A stretch of 55,213 nucleotides of DNA from NCBI GenBank assembly GCA_021739645.1, contig JAIPBL010000038.1:1-55213 (forward strand). Direction: 5' to 3'. A model generated the notes under the pieces. It ran no database searches and was not told the origin of the DNA. It saw nothing but the letters and a program-made list of their open reading frames with translations. The position numbers and the translations under genes are program-made. The first letter of the stretch is position 1. The number at the start of each line of letters is the position of its first letter. This stretch comes from Saprospiraceae bacterium. GTDB taxonomy: Bacteria > Bacteroidota > Bacteroidia > Chitinophagales > Saprospiraceae. This document shows positions 1-9,066 of the stretch, piece after piece.

Positions 1-14
1 TATGCCTAAACATC

Positions 15-79
15 GGTCTGCGTGCCGTTAGGTACGCTACTTCTCGTGGGAATTGTTGCGTACCTACGGCACGCAGACC
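15..79. repeat. Long imperfect hairpin at window start
   Basis: Arms 15-37 and 58-79 are reverse complements except for one bulged base, around a loop of about 20 bases. An 11-base part of the left arm (GTGCCGTTAGG) recurs inverted at 112-122, so the word occurs three times in 125 bases. There is no T-tract on the + strand. It may be a terminator for a gene outside the window or a dispersed intergenic hairpin. Confidence 0.6.
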
Positions 80-170
80 CATTTTCATTCGATTTCTACC
101 GACATTTTGTGCCTAACGGCACATTTCAACCCCTAATTCGCATAAATTCCTAAATTCAAGGCAGCCGAAA

Positions 171-3100
171 ATGCTTTACCCATCGATGAAACAATTACCG
201 AAGGCCCTCTTCTTGGTCAGCAACTTTCTTCTTGCCATCCCATTCTCTTTCTTTTTCAAAACATCAAACCCAATCGTGAGCGACCCTCCGGGAAAAGGCA
301 CCACTCGTGCCGTGATAATCGGCATTTCGGAGTATCAAAATGAAGGCAATGACGACCTCCGTTTTGCGCACCGTGATGCGCAAATTTTTTATGATTTTTT
401 GCTTTCAAAAGCTGGCGGGGAAGTACTGGACTCAAACATCAGGTTGCTGATAAATGAAAATGCGACCGTCGCTGCGATAGACGATGCCGTGTATTGGCTG
501 AATGAGCATACAAAAAAAGGAGATAAGGTCATCTTCTATTTTTCCGGTCACGGGAAAGTGGAAAAGCCAACCCTCCTGGACCACGGTTTTCTGATTGCGG
601 CCAATTCTCCGCCCAACAATTTGCTGCACAATGCCATCAGGATTGAAGACCTGGATGAATTCGCCAAGACCTGGTCTGCCGACCGGGATGCCAAGGTCGT
701 TTTTATCATTGATGCTTGCCGGTCGGGCAAAATGGCCAACACGGGTTTCTTGCTCACCGATGAAGCACAACGGGAACGGCAGGCAGTAAATGAGGTGCGC
801 ATACTTTCCTGCAAGAGCAGCGAAAAATCGCTGGAAGATGAAATGTGGGGCCAAGGCCGGGGGCTTTTTTCCTATTATTTGGTGAATGGGCTGAAGGGCA
901 TGGCCGACACAAAAAATGATGGCATCGTTTCATTGGAGGAGCTAAAATCCTACCTGAAACAAAACATGCAAACGGCCATTGAAGATGCTAACATTGACCA
1001 GCGACAAACCCCCGTTTTTGTGGGGGAAGACGAATCGTTTGAACTGGCAGAAGTGGATGTCAACACAAAGCTAGCATTGCAGCAAGAACTCAGTCAAACC
1101 AACAACGAACCAATGGCCATGGCAAGCACTTCCTTCGGTTCAATAGCTGGTAAAGGGCATTCTGAGGAGGACGAAAAAAGATTACGCCAAGACCAATCGA
1201 TAACCACATACCTGCGGCAAGTCAACTTTGATGAACTTATCAACATGGACGCCCTTGTTGCGCTGCCTGCCAACAATACTGACATCCTTCCATTTTTAAT
1301 TTCCCAAAGAAATACCACGCTCCATTTCGAGTCGGAAACGATGCAGGCTGGGTACGATGCCTTCAACGCCTTGGCACAAAAAGCACTGGTTGATAGGAAT
1401 TCAAGCACCAATTTGTCGCATAAACTGGCCATTGAACTGCACAACCGGGCGCAAACTGCCATCAACCTGTACCTCAGCGGTGATGCGGAAACCATTGCCA
1501 TGCGGCAACTGAAGGATAGGGTCAGCCAATTTTCAAAATACCCGGCCATGTTAAAGGCTGCCATGAGTTTGATAGAACCTGACCACCCGCTTTACCAGCG
1601 AATCAAGGTCAATTTTCAATACTTCAGCGGAGTGGCTGCTCGCCTGAACCAACAGGTCGGGAACCCATCGGACGACCCTTTGGAAATCCAGCTAAAGGCA
1701 TTGGAAATGGACGACAAAGTCCCTTATATCCACAACGAACTTGGAATAATTTACCTCCAAGCAAACGACCTCGAAAACGCCAAAAAGCAATTTGAAATAG
1801 CAGCGGACCTTGCTCCATCCTGGGCTCTGCCTCCGTCGAACTTGAGCATCGTTTTTAGTGAGCAAAATAAATTGGAACAAGCAACAGCAAGCGCCAAAAA
1901 GGCCATCGAACTGCAACCGGACTTCTTCGGGCCATATACCACGCTTGGTAAAATAGCGATGGACAAAAAGAATTTCCTCCATGCGGAAGCCATGTACAAA
2001 AAGGCCATCGAAAGGAACAAAGACTATTATTTGGCCTATGAAGAATTTGCCAAGGTTTGCTTGGCTACGACCCGCTATGATTTGGCCGAACAAAACTTTG
2101 CGACTGCTGAAAGCTTGAAGCCAAATGCAATTCCACCTCCTATGCTGGATATCCGGACTGCAGCGAGCCTCAGTGTCTCAGCGAATGGTTCACCTATCAC
2201 CGCAGATGATTCACTTTACTTTAACCCCAAAACTGTGGAAGAATTTATGAAGAATGGAGAAATTTATTTCAAGGCAGGCAGCTACGATGGGGCAGAAAAG
2301 AACTTTAGAAGCGTGATCAAATTTGAACCCGACCACCCTAAAGTGTATGAAAGCCTCGGTTTAACGCTACTCAAACTTGGCAGGTACGAAGAAGCGATGC
2401 TCAGTTTTGAAAAACTGTTACCATTGCGACCAGACGAACCAGGCCTGGAATTGCTAATAGCTGATGTTTACCAGAAACAAGGTCGGTGGTTGGAGGAAGA
2501 AAAAATCTACCAAAACCTAATCGAAGACAACAGGAACCCAAATCCAGTTAAGAAAGATGCCCACCTGAGGCTCATCGAATTGGTGGACAAGCAGCAACGC
2601 TATTGGGAGGAGGAGCAGCTGATGGTGGAATTTGAGACATTGTACGGCAATTCCAACAGGCAAGGCCGTGCCAGTTTTTACAAAAAAATGGTGGAACTGC
2701 ATCCCGGCAACCTCGATTGGTTGAACAAACAGGCAAATTACTATCGTGAAATAGGTAGTGATTATTACGCCAGCGAAATATTTGAACAAATCCTCCAAAA
2801 GGATTCCATTGGGGATGGTGCCGGATTTATGCACGCAACCATTGGCAGCACGAACAACAATGACAAGGCTGCCATCGCACATTTCCAAGCTGCTATGCGC
2901 TTGATGCCTGGACTCAGCTCCCCAAAATTTCACCTGGCCCGTATTTACCATCGCCAGTGGGAATTTGACAAAGAGGTTTCCGTGCTGGAAGACCTCCTCC
3001 GCAACAAACAAATCGACCTGAAACTCCGCCTCCAATTGGCAGATTTGTACATGCTTGCTGGCAGATACGACCAAGCCGACACGCTTTTAATGACTGCCAA

Positions 3101-3443
3101 TAAAATCAAGTTTGATGAGGTTGACGGACTTAACGAACTGCGGGGGAAGTTGGAAATGCTGCGGGGGAATCCTCAAGCTGCTATAACTTTTTACGAAAAG
3201 GAACTCGCCTTTCACACGGAGAACGTAAACAGAAATTATTGCTACACCATCGCCAAGTTACATGCCCGCTCCGGGAACCAAGCCGCTGCTCTAGCCTGGC
3301 TGACAAAAGCATTGAGCAACGATTTCCGCTACAGTTGGGTATTGAAATACGATTCAGACTGGGGTGATTATCGGAAAGAACCGGCATTCGCAGAATTGTT
3401 AAAGACGTATCATTTGGAAAGTGATTTTGAAAAGGATTTCTAA
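171..3443 (+). CDS. Exported caspase-like (peptidase C14) protein with TPR repeats
   Basis: An N-terminal hydrophobic segment (residues about 6-30) looks like a signal peptide or anchor. Residues about 45-290 form a caspase-like fold: RAVIIGISEY opens it, FYFSGHG carries the catalytic His and IIDACRSG the catalytic Cys. After a linker come TPR-like helical repeats from about residue 500 to the end (for example YIHNELGIIYLQANDLENAK). Bacterial caspase homologues cleave proteins, usually after a basic or acidic residue; the target here is unknown. An alternative ATG at 186 gives a more typical MKQ signal start. A secreted protein gene follows 88 bases on, then an ECF sigma/anti-sigma pair, which suggests, but does not prove, proteolytic signalling at the envelope. 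Confidence 0.88.
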   Translation: MLYPSMKQLPKALFLVSNFLLAIPFSFFFKTSNPIVSDPPGKGTTRAVIIGISEYQNEGNDDLRFAHRDAQIFYDFLLSKAGGEVLDSNIRLLINENATVAAIDDAVYWLNEHTKKGDKVIFYFSGHGKVEKPTLLDHGFLIAANSPPNNLLHNAIRIEDLDEFAKTWSADRDAKVVFIIDACRSGKMANTGFLLTDEAQRERQAVNEVRILSCKSSEKSLEDEMWGQGRGLFSYYLVNGLKGMADTKNDGIVSLEELKSYLKQNMQTAIEDANIDQRQTPVFVGEDESFELAEVDVNTKLALQQELSQTNNEPMAMASTSFGSIAGKGHSEEDEKRLRQDQSITTYLRQVNFDELINMDALVALPANNTDILPFLISQRNTTLHFESETMQAGYDAFNALAQKALVDRNSSTNLSHKLAIELHNRAQTAINLYLSGDAETIAMRQLKDRVSQFSKYPAMLKAAMSLIEPDHPLYQRIKVNFQYFSGVAARLNQQVGNPSDDPLEIQLKALEMDDKVPYIHNELGIIYLQANDLENAKKQFEIAADLAPSWALPPSNLSIVFSEQNKLEQATASAKKAIELQPDFFGPYTTLGKIAMDKKNFLHAEAMYKKAIERNKDYYLAYEEFAKVCLATTRYDLAEQNFATAESLKPNAIPPPMLDIRTAASLSVSANGSPITADDSLYFNPKTVEEFMKNGEIYFKAGSYDGAEKNFRSVIKFEPDHPKVYESLGLTLLKLGRYEEAMLSFEKLLPLRPDEPGLELLIADVYQKQGRWLEEEKIYQNLIEDNRNPNPVKKDAHLRLIELVDKQQRYWEEEQLMVEFETLYGNSNRQGRASFYKKMVELHPGNLDWLNKQANYYREIGSDYYASEIFEQILQKDSIGDGAGFMHATIGSTNNNDKAAIAHFQAAMRLMPGLSSPKFHLARIYHRQWEFDKEVSVLEDLLRNKQIDLKLRLQLADLYMLAGRYDQADTLLMTANKIKFDEVDGLNELRGKLEMLRGNPQAAITFYEKELAFHTENVNRNYCYTIAKLHARSGNQAAALAWLTKALSNDFRYSWVLKYDSDWGDYRKEPAFAELLKTYHLESDFEKDF

Positions 3444-3531
3444 AAAATTAGCCCAAGTGATAACCTTTCATTAAACCCGGTATTGATGGTCATAAAACGA
3501 TTAAATTTTATCACTCTTCAATCTCGGTGTC

Positions 3532-3969
3532 ATGAAAACGAATCAATTCTTCTTCGCTGCTTTTTGCATGTTCCTGTTGGGAAATTTCACCCAAGTAAAA
3601 GCCCAAAAAATCAACTTCTGGAAGGGCGGAGCGCCCGGCCAAGAATCCAACTGGAACTGCCCTAAAAACTGGAGCGAACACCAAATACCCGATGCCTTCC
3701 AAAATGTAATTGTTCCCGATGTATCGAGTGGTTCGGGTGTTTACCCGACCATCGATGTCAGCGGATTGGAAGTGAATGCGCTGGTATTGGAATCAGGTGC
3801 TACTTTAACCATCACCAAAAAAGGAGCACTGGAAGTAATCACAACATTTGACGAGTATGGTGCTTCCGAAAAGGACGTAAATGGAACGCTCTACGTGCCT
3901 TCGATGCGCTACGCTGGTGATATGAAAATCATGGAGCGTGCAGACATTGCTGCTTTATGCTCAAATTAA
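3532..3969 (+). CDS. Small secreted protein of unknown function
   Basis: A 145-residue product with a signal peptide (MKTNQFFFAAFCMFLLGNF, cleavage near QVKAQ). The mature part has a Trp/Asn-rich start (SNWNCPKNW) followed by beta-type sequence (NALVLESGATLTITKKGALEV) like the N-terminal strands of beta-helix surface proteins of Bacteroidota. It stops abruptly after that segment, so it may be a shortened version of such a protein. It follows the caspase-like gene on the same strand and ends about 100 bases before a strong terminator. I do not recognise a specific family. Confidence 0.7.
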   Translation: MKTNQFFFAAFCMFLLGNFTQVKAQKINFWKGGAPGQESNWNCPKNWSEHQIPDAFQNVIVPDVSSGSGVYPTIDVSGLEVNALVLESGATLTITKKGALEVITTFDEYGASEKDVNGTLYVPSMRYAGDMKIMERADIAALCSN

Positions 3970-4068
3970 ATGTCAAAATATCAGGTGTTTCATAGTTTTT
4001 TGATTGGATTTTTTTTTGAATTAGCTGATTTTCCGAGTTTTTCTTTGCATAACTAATCATAAGGGAGT

Positions 4069-4098
4069 CCCCGGCAGAAAAGTTAGCCGGGGCTTTTT
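4069..4098 (+). terminator. Rho-independent terminator
   Basis: CCCCGGC (4069-4075) and GCCGGGG (4086-4092) form a perfect 7-bp GC-rich stem with a 10-base loop, followed by CTTTTT. It separates the caspase-like/secreted gene pair from the sigma factor gene that starts at 4135. Confidence 0.85.
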
Positions 4099-4134
4099 AA
4101 CTTTGAGCGTTGCTCAAACACCTAACAAAGTAGT

Positions 4135-4710
4135 ATGCAAGAAATTACAGTTGATAGTGCCTACCTGGCCGAGCTTCGAAAAGGCTCACCGAAGGCTTTC
4201 GAAGAGCTGTACAACCGTTACTTCCGCATGGTGGAAGACATGGTTTTCAAGTTCAACGGAAGCACCGAAGATGCCAGGGACGTTTTTCAGGAGGCGCTAT
4301 TTGTCTTTGTCAAAAAACTGCGTGACCCGGATTTTGTGCTGACCAGCAAAGCCAGTACCTTCATTTATGCCATCGCCCGTAATCTTTATCTAAAGAAAGC
4401 AGGCAAGGCCACTGTCGAAATCAGTATGGACCAGCAGCAGTTCAGCTTTTTTGCTGAGGCTGATCCAGTCCAAGGAGACCTTTCACCTGCCGAGAAGGAC
4501 TCCATGCTGAACCTCATGGCCGATAAACTAGGGCAGTTGGAGGAAGATTGCCGCGCTGTTATCACTTACTCGTTTTACCAAGGTCTTTCTCATGCGCAAA
4601 TCGCAGAGTTGACCGGGTACACCGAGGCTTTTGTCAAAGTCAAAAAATTCCGTTGCCTGGAATACCTGCGCAAGCTGGTGAAGGCATCGGAGATTTTCAA
4701 AAACCTGTAA
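4135..4710 (+). CDS. ECF-type RNA polymerase sigma factor
   Basis: A 191-residue sigma-70 family protein of ECF size. Region 2 is seen at residues about 20-75 (FEELYNRYFRMVEDMVF, then DARDVFQEALFVFVKKL, the -10 recognition helix). Region 4 lies near the C-terminus (LSHAQIAELTGYTEAFVKVK), the -35 recognition helix-turn-helix. The gene starts just after a terminator, so it should have its own promoter, and it is followed after 13 bases by a membrane protein with an anti-sigma-like N-terminus. It probably directs polymerase to a small envelope regulon that may include its neighbours (inference). Confidence 0.9.
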   Translation: MQEITVDSAYLAELRKGSPKAFEELYNRYFRMVEDMVFKFNGSTEDARDVFQEALFVFVKKLRDPDFVLTSKASTFIYAIARNLYLKKAGKATVEISMDQQQFSFFAEADPVQGDLSPAEKDSMLNLMADKLGQLEEDCRAVITYSFYQGLSHAQIAELTGYTEAFVKVKKFRCLEYLRKLVKASEIFKNL

Positions 4711-4723
4711 CGAATAGCACCGT

Positions 4724-5536
4724 ATGGAAAATAACGCATACATAAACCGGATTCACCAATACCTTTCCGGTAAGATGGGTCAAGCTGAAAAGTCCGACTT
4801 TGAACACGAGATGAATGCCAATGAACAATTGGCAAATGACACAAAAATCGAAGAAAAACTATTGCTCGGCATTTCGTTGGTTGGAGACGATGATTTGAAA
4901 AAAAACATCGCCAGTGCCGACCAGCACCTGTCAGCAAAACATTTTTTTGAAACTGGGAGAGTCGTTTCCCTTCAACCAAATAGATTCATTATGAAAAAAT
5001 TAATTTCAATCGCAGCGGCAGCCGTCATCCTAATTGGGCTTGTTTGGTGGGGCTTCTTCCGACAAACCACACCATCCGCTGACCAGCTTTTTGCCGATAA
5101 TTTCAAAGCTGAAAAAATCAGGTCGGTCGCCCTTGCCGATGCCCTGACAAACAGCGGCTTGGTTGATTCAATGACCACTGAGGACAGCCTACTTGTCGCC
5201 TTGAAGTTTTACAACGATGGCAAATACAATGAGGCCATGGTCGCACTGGACACCTTCTTGGTTTACCACCCAGCCAATGACACCGCACAATTCTACTTGG
5301 CCATGACGCACCTGAACGAGTCCCGTTATGCCCGTGCAGTGGAATTGTTGACACCAATTACCTACTCCGAGGTCTCCAGTTTTAAACTGGACGCCATGTG
5401 GTATCTAGGCCTGTGCTATTTCAAAGTGGAGGGAGGCTTCAGCAAGGCCGAAGAGATTTTCACACAACTTGCCAGTACCCCAGAAAGCAAAGACCAACAA
5501 GCTGCAAAGGGGATACTTCGTTCGATTGGACATTGA
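4724..5536 (+). CDS. Probable anti-sigma factor with membrane anchor and TPR domain
   Basis: A 270-residue protein in three parts. Residues 1-85 resemble the short N-terminal domain of Bacteroidota anti-sigma proteins (IHQYLSGKMGQAEKSDFEHE), without a zinc-finger motif. One transmembrane helix follows at about 89-108 (LISIAAAAVILIGLVWWGFF). The C-terminal half, about 140-270, is TPR-like (YNEAMVALDTFLVYHPANDT). The likely arrangement is a cytoplasmic sigma-binding domain with a periplasmic TPR sensor. It lies 13 bases after the ECF sigma gene, which supports a sigma/anti-sigma pair. Function is inferred from architecture and position. Confidence 0.75.
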   Translation: MENNAYINRIHQYLSGKMGQAEKSDFEHEMNANEQLANDTKIEEKLLLGISLVGDDDLKKNIASADQHLSAKHFFETGRVVSLQPNRFIMKKLISIAAAAVILIGLVWWGFFRQTTPSADQLFADNFKAEKIRSVALADALTNSGLVDSMTTEDSLLVALKFYNDGKYNEAMVALDTFLVYHPANDTAQFYLAMTHLNESRYARAVELLTPITYSEVSSFKLDAMWYLGLCYFKVEGGFSKAEEIFTQLASTPESKDQQAAKGILRSIGH

Positions 5537-5543
5537 AAAGATA

Positions 5544-5605
5544 GGTATTGGGAATTGGGTATTAGGAATTCCGCAGCCCTGCGATTCCCCAATTCCCCAA
5601 TTCCC
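5544..5605. repeat. Fold-back array of 7/8-base units
   Basis: Four 7-base units (GGTATTG, GGAATTG, GGTATTA, GGAATTC at 5544-5571) face an inverted array of ATTCCCC/AATTCCCC units at 5584-5605. The two halves can pair into a hairpin. It lies between the anti-sigma-like gene and the M48-like gene. Similar arrays occur elsewhere in the window. Confidence 0.75.
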
Positions 5606-5642
5606 GCCCCAGCAAATTTTCACAACCAACTAAATTATCGTT

Positions 5643-7211
5643 ATGTTGAAAATAACAAGCATCCTTATCGGGGCGTTGATTTTTGTATGCACATTAACCA
5701 GCCATGCCGACACCGCAGCAAAATTGACTGTGGCCCAAACAATACTCGACAAGCTTTACCTCGCTGCTGGACAATTCCAAATCGAAAAACCACGCTTGGA
5801 AATGTCGACCACCAGCACAAAAGGTGCCGCTTACTACTATGCTAAAAATCTGATAGTGCTGGACGAAAAGGTCTATGAAATCTGCCGCTCAATGGGTAGT
5901 GACTCTAGCAAGGCTTTGGCTTTTATTCTGGCACATGAGCTTTCCCATGCCTTTCAAAAAGAGGCAAAAAAAGGTAGGACGACCAACTTCCTGGCATACG
6001 ACCAGGATTTTGAGGCCGATACCCGGAATGAGAAAACAGCGGACATCAATGGGGTTTTCACAGCATATTTAGCGGGGTATCGCCTATCGTCAGTGGTACC
6101 TAAATTGCTCCCAATTCTTTACGATACTTACGGCCTCACGGGCCGGATGCTCAAAGGATACCCCAGTCTCGATGAGCGCCGCCGTTCGGTGAAGGAAGTA
6201 TTGGAAATCACGAATGAGTTGATTGACCTATACGAAACGAGTAGTTACCTGCTCGCAGCAGGCTACTACGACATGGCCGCTACGAATTATGAATACATCC
6301 TAAAGTACTACCAAGGACGGGAGGTGTTCAATAACCTCGGCGTGCTGTACCTGTACCAAGCGATGGAATATTACCTTCCACAAACCGATCGCTTTGTTTA
6401 TCCAATAGAAATTGACGCAGCCACTCAGCTGAAAAAAATAGAAAAAGCGAGAGGGCCGCAAGCGCTTTCTTTTCAGGATAAGTTGACCCGGATGCAGTTG
6501 TTGAACAAAGCCACCAACTATTTCATGCAGGCAATAGCCTTGGACAGGAATTTTTCAACCGCCAAATTAAACTACGTCTGTGCGCTCAGTTTAACACAAA
6601 AACAGAAGGACGCAATGGCTTATTTTCAAAAAAAGAAACTGCGAAAAGACGCTGCAAAAAATGCCGCCATCAATGACAAATATTTGCTGGTACAGGGAAT
6701 TCTCAGTGCACAGGTAAACGATAACAAAGCAGCCGAGGCGAGCTTTAGGGATGCCATCAAATCCAAAAGCCAACCAGTGGCGGCGGCGGCCAGTTACAAT
6801 CTGAATGTCTTACTGAACAAAGCAACCACCGTGGCACCGGAAAATGAATTTCAGTTTCCAGCGCAATTCAAAATGATGGTGAACGCTATCAAGATGCCAA
6901 AAATCAGCCAGGTTCAGCCATTGGCATTGGATGAAAATGGGAATAATGTCCGGCACCTGAAGGAAGGCAACACGGAAACTTTTACCTTCGGAAACAAGCA
7001 ACGCAACGTGCTGAGTATCATCCGGTTCCAGACCAACCTTGCTCCGAACATTGACCTGCTCAACTTGGCAGAGCCAATCAATCGGTCGTTCTTTTACAAC
7101 CTTGTCACCACCAACACCGGCTATTTTTTGATGTCGGAAAAGGATGGCATTGTGATTAAGGTGAGCGATACAGGAAAAGTCGAAGAAATGGCGAAGTTGA
7201 TAAAACACTGA
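5643..7211 (+). CDS. Exported M48-like metalloprotease with TPR region
   Basis: A signal peptide (residues 1-22, ending at SHADTAA) precedes an M48-type zinc protease domain. The HExxH motif is visible as AFILAHELSHAFQKE near residue 100, and an acidic stretch that could give the third zinc ligand follows (DFEADTRNEKTADINGVF). Residues about 195-400 are TPR-like. The C-terminal 120 residues are unassigned. M48 proteins in the periplasm, such as BepA, handle outer-membrane protein quality control; that role is only a guess here. It follows the sigma/anti-sigma pair on the same strand, 106 bases on. Confidence 0.8.
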   Translation: MLKITSILIGALIFVCTLTSHADTAAKLTVAQTILDKLYLAAGQFQIEKPRLEMSTTSTKGAAYYYAKNLIVLDEKVYEICRSMGSDSSKALAFILAHELSHAFQKEAKKGRTTNFLAYDQDFEADTRNEKTADINGVFTAYLAGYRLSSVVPKLLPILYDTYGLTGRMLKGYPSLDERRRSVKEVLEITNELIDLYETSSYLLAAGYYDMAATNYEYILKYYQGREVFNNLGVLYLYQAMEYYLPQTDRFVYPIEIDAATQLKKIEKARGPQALSFQDKLTRMQLLNKATNYFMQAIALDRNFSTAKLNYVCALSLTQKQKDAMAYFQKKKLRKDAAKNAAINDKYLLVQGILSAQVNDNKAAEASFRDAIKSKSQPVAAAASYNLNVLLNKATTVAPENEFQFPAQFKMMVNAIKMPKISQVQPLALDENGNNVRHLKEGNTETFTFGNKQRNVLSIIRFQTNLAPNIDLLNLAEPINRSFFYNLVTTNTGYFLMSEKDGIVIKVSDTGKVEEMAKLIKH

Positions 7212-7316
7212 TATATGGCCAGTGATTGACCTCTAAATGGAATGCTGGGTTTGAGGGGTTATTGTCGGCACATTTGATGTATAGTTATTCTGTGAGTCGC
7301 CAGTTATTAGGTATGG

Positions 7317-7386
7317 TTGAAAAGGGTTGATATGGTTTATAAAAGGTTGATTATCAACCCTTTTCAACCACATCAACCCTTTTCAA
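7317..7386. repeat. Nested inverted repeat
   Basis: Arms 7317-7337 and 7366-7386 are 21 bases each and complementary with one mismatch. A second, inner inverted repeat (AAAAGGTTGA against TCAACCCTTTT) sits between them at about 7341-7365. The word AAAAGG(G)TTGA therefore occurs four times in alternating orientation. No gene overlaps it. It could be a strong hairpin, a MITE remnant or a protein-binding array. Confidence 0.8.
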
Positions 7387-7446
7387 CAATGCACTACCTG
7401 TTCCGCTTTTCGGAAAAACTTGGCGGTGCGAGCTATAAAACCCAAT

Positions 7447-7503
7447 ATTGAGTTAAATACTTCAGTTTATTGAGTAAATTTGCTCAACTCATTGAGTAAA
7501 TTT
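7447..7503 (+). promoter_or_regulatory. Three 22-bp-phased direct repeats before an ATPase gene
   Basis: ATTGAG(T)TAAAT begins at 7447, 7469 and 7491, exactly 22 bases (about two helical turns) apart. TTGAG at 7470-7474 also pairs with CTCAA at 7483-7487. The last copy ends a few bases before the ATG at 7510, in the promoter/leader of the ATPase. The arrangement looks like an operator array bound by a multimer on one DNA face. Confidence 0.65.
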
Positions 7504-7509
7504 TTTTTT

Positions 7510-8694
7510 ATGTTCCAACGTCCTCATTTTCAGGCACTTGCGAAACGGCTTGACGAACCTCGAATGTTCATGCAAGTGCTGGCAGGCCCCCGCCAAGTAG
7601 GCAAAACTACCCTTGTTGGCCAGTTATTGGAGGCCAACACCACACCCAGCCACAACGTATCCGCTGATGGGTTGGCCAATGCAGGCGCTGCATGGCTCGA
7701 CCAACAATGGGAAACGGCGAGGATAAAACACCGCCAATCTGGTGCGCCGTCCTTTATTTTGGCGATTGATGAAATCCAAAAAATACCGAATTGGAGCGAG
7801 ACGGTGAAAGCCAATTGGGATGCCGACACCCGCAACAGCCTGCCCATCAATGTCGTGCTGCTCGGCTCTTCCCGCCTGTTGTTGCAGCAGGGGCTGACCG
7901 AGTCGCTGGCAGGGCGTTTTGAACTGACCTATATCGGCCATTGGTCGTTCCTGGAAATGAAGGAGGCATTTGGGTTCAGTGCCGAGCAGTTTGCTTGGTT
8001 CGGCGGCTATCCCGGTGCTTCGCAATTGATTGGCGATGAACTTCGGTGGAAAAAATACGTGACCGATGCGCTCATCGAGCCGAGCATCTCCCGGGACATC
8101 CTCTCACTGACGAGGGTGGACAAGCCTGCGCTGCTGCGCCGCTTGTTCGAGTTGGGCTGCTTGTATTCGGGGCAAGTGGTGGCACTCAACAAACTCCTCG
8201 GCCAACTGCTCGATGCGGGTAACGTCACTACACTGGCGCACTACCTGACCCTGCTGGATTCGGCGGGCTTGCTCGGCGGTTTGGAAAAATACAGCGGGGC
8301 CATTATCCGGCAGCGGCAGAGCAGTCCCAAGTTCCAGGTCCACAACACGGCGCTGATTGGTGGCCAGGCACCAGAAATCTTGCGTGAAATCAAGGCCAGC
8401 CCTGAAAAATGGGGAAGAATCGTGGAGTCGGCGGTGGGGGCGCATTTGCTCAACCATGCAAGGGAGGAGGGCTACCAGTTGACTTACTGGCGGGAGGGCA
8501 ACCACGAGGTGGACTTTGTGGTGCAGCACCGTGGGAAAATGCTTGCCATTGAGGTGAAAAGCGGCAGCTTGCGAAACACCACTGGCATGGAGGCTTTCAG
8601 GAAAAGCCACAGCCCCGATAAACTGTTGCTCGTGGGGAAAGATGGCCTACCGTGGGAGGAGTTTTTGGAGGTGAATCCGGTTGATTTGTTTTGA
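7510..8694 (+). CDS. AAA ATPase with DUF4143 domain (AAA_14 family)
   Basis: About 394 residues from the ATG at 7510; a TTG at 7480 would add ten residues but run through a direct repeat, so I prefer the ATG. The Walker A motif GPRQVGKTTL lies near residue 20 and the Walker B-like ILAIDEIQKIP near 85. The C-terminal half matches DUF4143, with a PD-(D/E)XK-like end: EVDFVVQHRGKMLAIEVKSG contains the D, E and K spacing of such nucleases. The family is common, mobile and of unsettled function, with proposed roles in defence or toxin-like systems. No partner gene is adjacent. Confidence 0.88.
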   Translation: MFQRPHFQALAKRLDEPRMFMQVLAGPRQVGKTTLVGQLLEANTTPSHNVSADGLANAGAAWLDQQWETARIKHRQSGAPSFILAIDEIQKIPNWSETVKANWDADTRNSLPINVVLLGSSRLLLQQGLTESLAGRFELTYIGHWSFLEMKEAFGFSAEQFAWFGGYPGASQLIGDELRWKKYVTDALIEPSISRDILSLTRVDKPALLRRLFELGCLYSGQVVALNKLLGQLLDAGNVTTLAHYLTLLDSAGLLGGLEKYSGAIIRQRQSSPKFQVHNTALIGGQAPEILREIKASPEKWGRIVESAVGAHLLNHAREEGYQLTYWREGNHEVDFVVQHRGKMLAIEVKSGSLRNTTGMEAFRKSHSPDKLLLVGKDGLPWEEFLEVNPVDLF

Positions 8695-9066
8695 AAACTT
8701 GGCGACGAAAGAGGGGTCGTTTTAAAACAAGAAAAAACTACCCGCTGGTGCGATATCTACCGCTGCCGCATGGCCTTCCCACCACACAAACGCGGGTTCA
8801 AGCCTTTCAAAAAAGCACAGTTTCAGCAAATATTCAGCGAAGCGGCACTTGCGGCGGTGAAGCAGTAAATTGGTTTGTACAAACCCGATTGGAGAAAAAT
8901 TATTTTTCAAGGCACCCGCCAAAAACCTAATTTCGCACTTCGTGTTTTTACCCAGCACCCAGACTGCATGAAAGGATTATTAAGGTATGGAGGTATGAGG
9001 TATGGAGGCATGTAGCCCTTACACCTTGACCTGCGTTTAGTCTTTTCATTATTCAAACAACGTAAA
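8695..9066. other. Gap between ATPase and uvrA
   Basis: About 370 bases without a convincing gene. The ATPase reading frame stays open past its stop codon to about 8867, but there is no start and I see no family. At 8983-9012 there is a short array of AGGTATGG/AGGTATG units (7-8 bases), related in style to the other short-unit arrays in the window. It ends about 50 bases before the uvrA start. Confidence 0.5.

Noticed and set aside
5555-5845. A 96-codon + strand frame
   Set aside because: It reads through the fold-back array and the start of the M48-like gene in another frame.
8691-8930. A 79-codon frame after the ATPase
   Set aside because: It has no family-like sequence. A second frame there (about 8769-8867) has an ATG but only 32 codons and no support.
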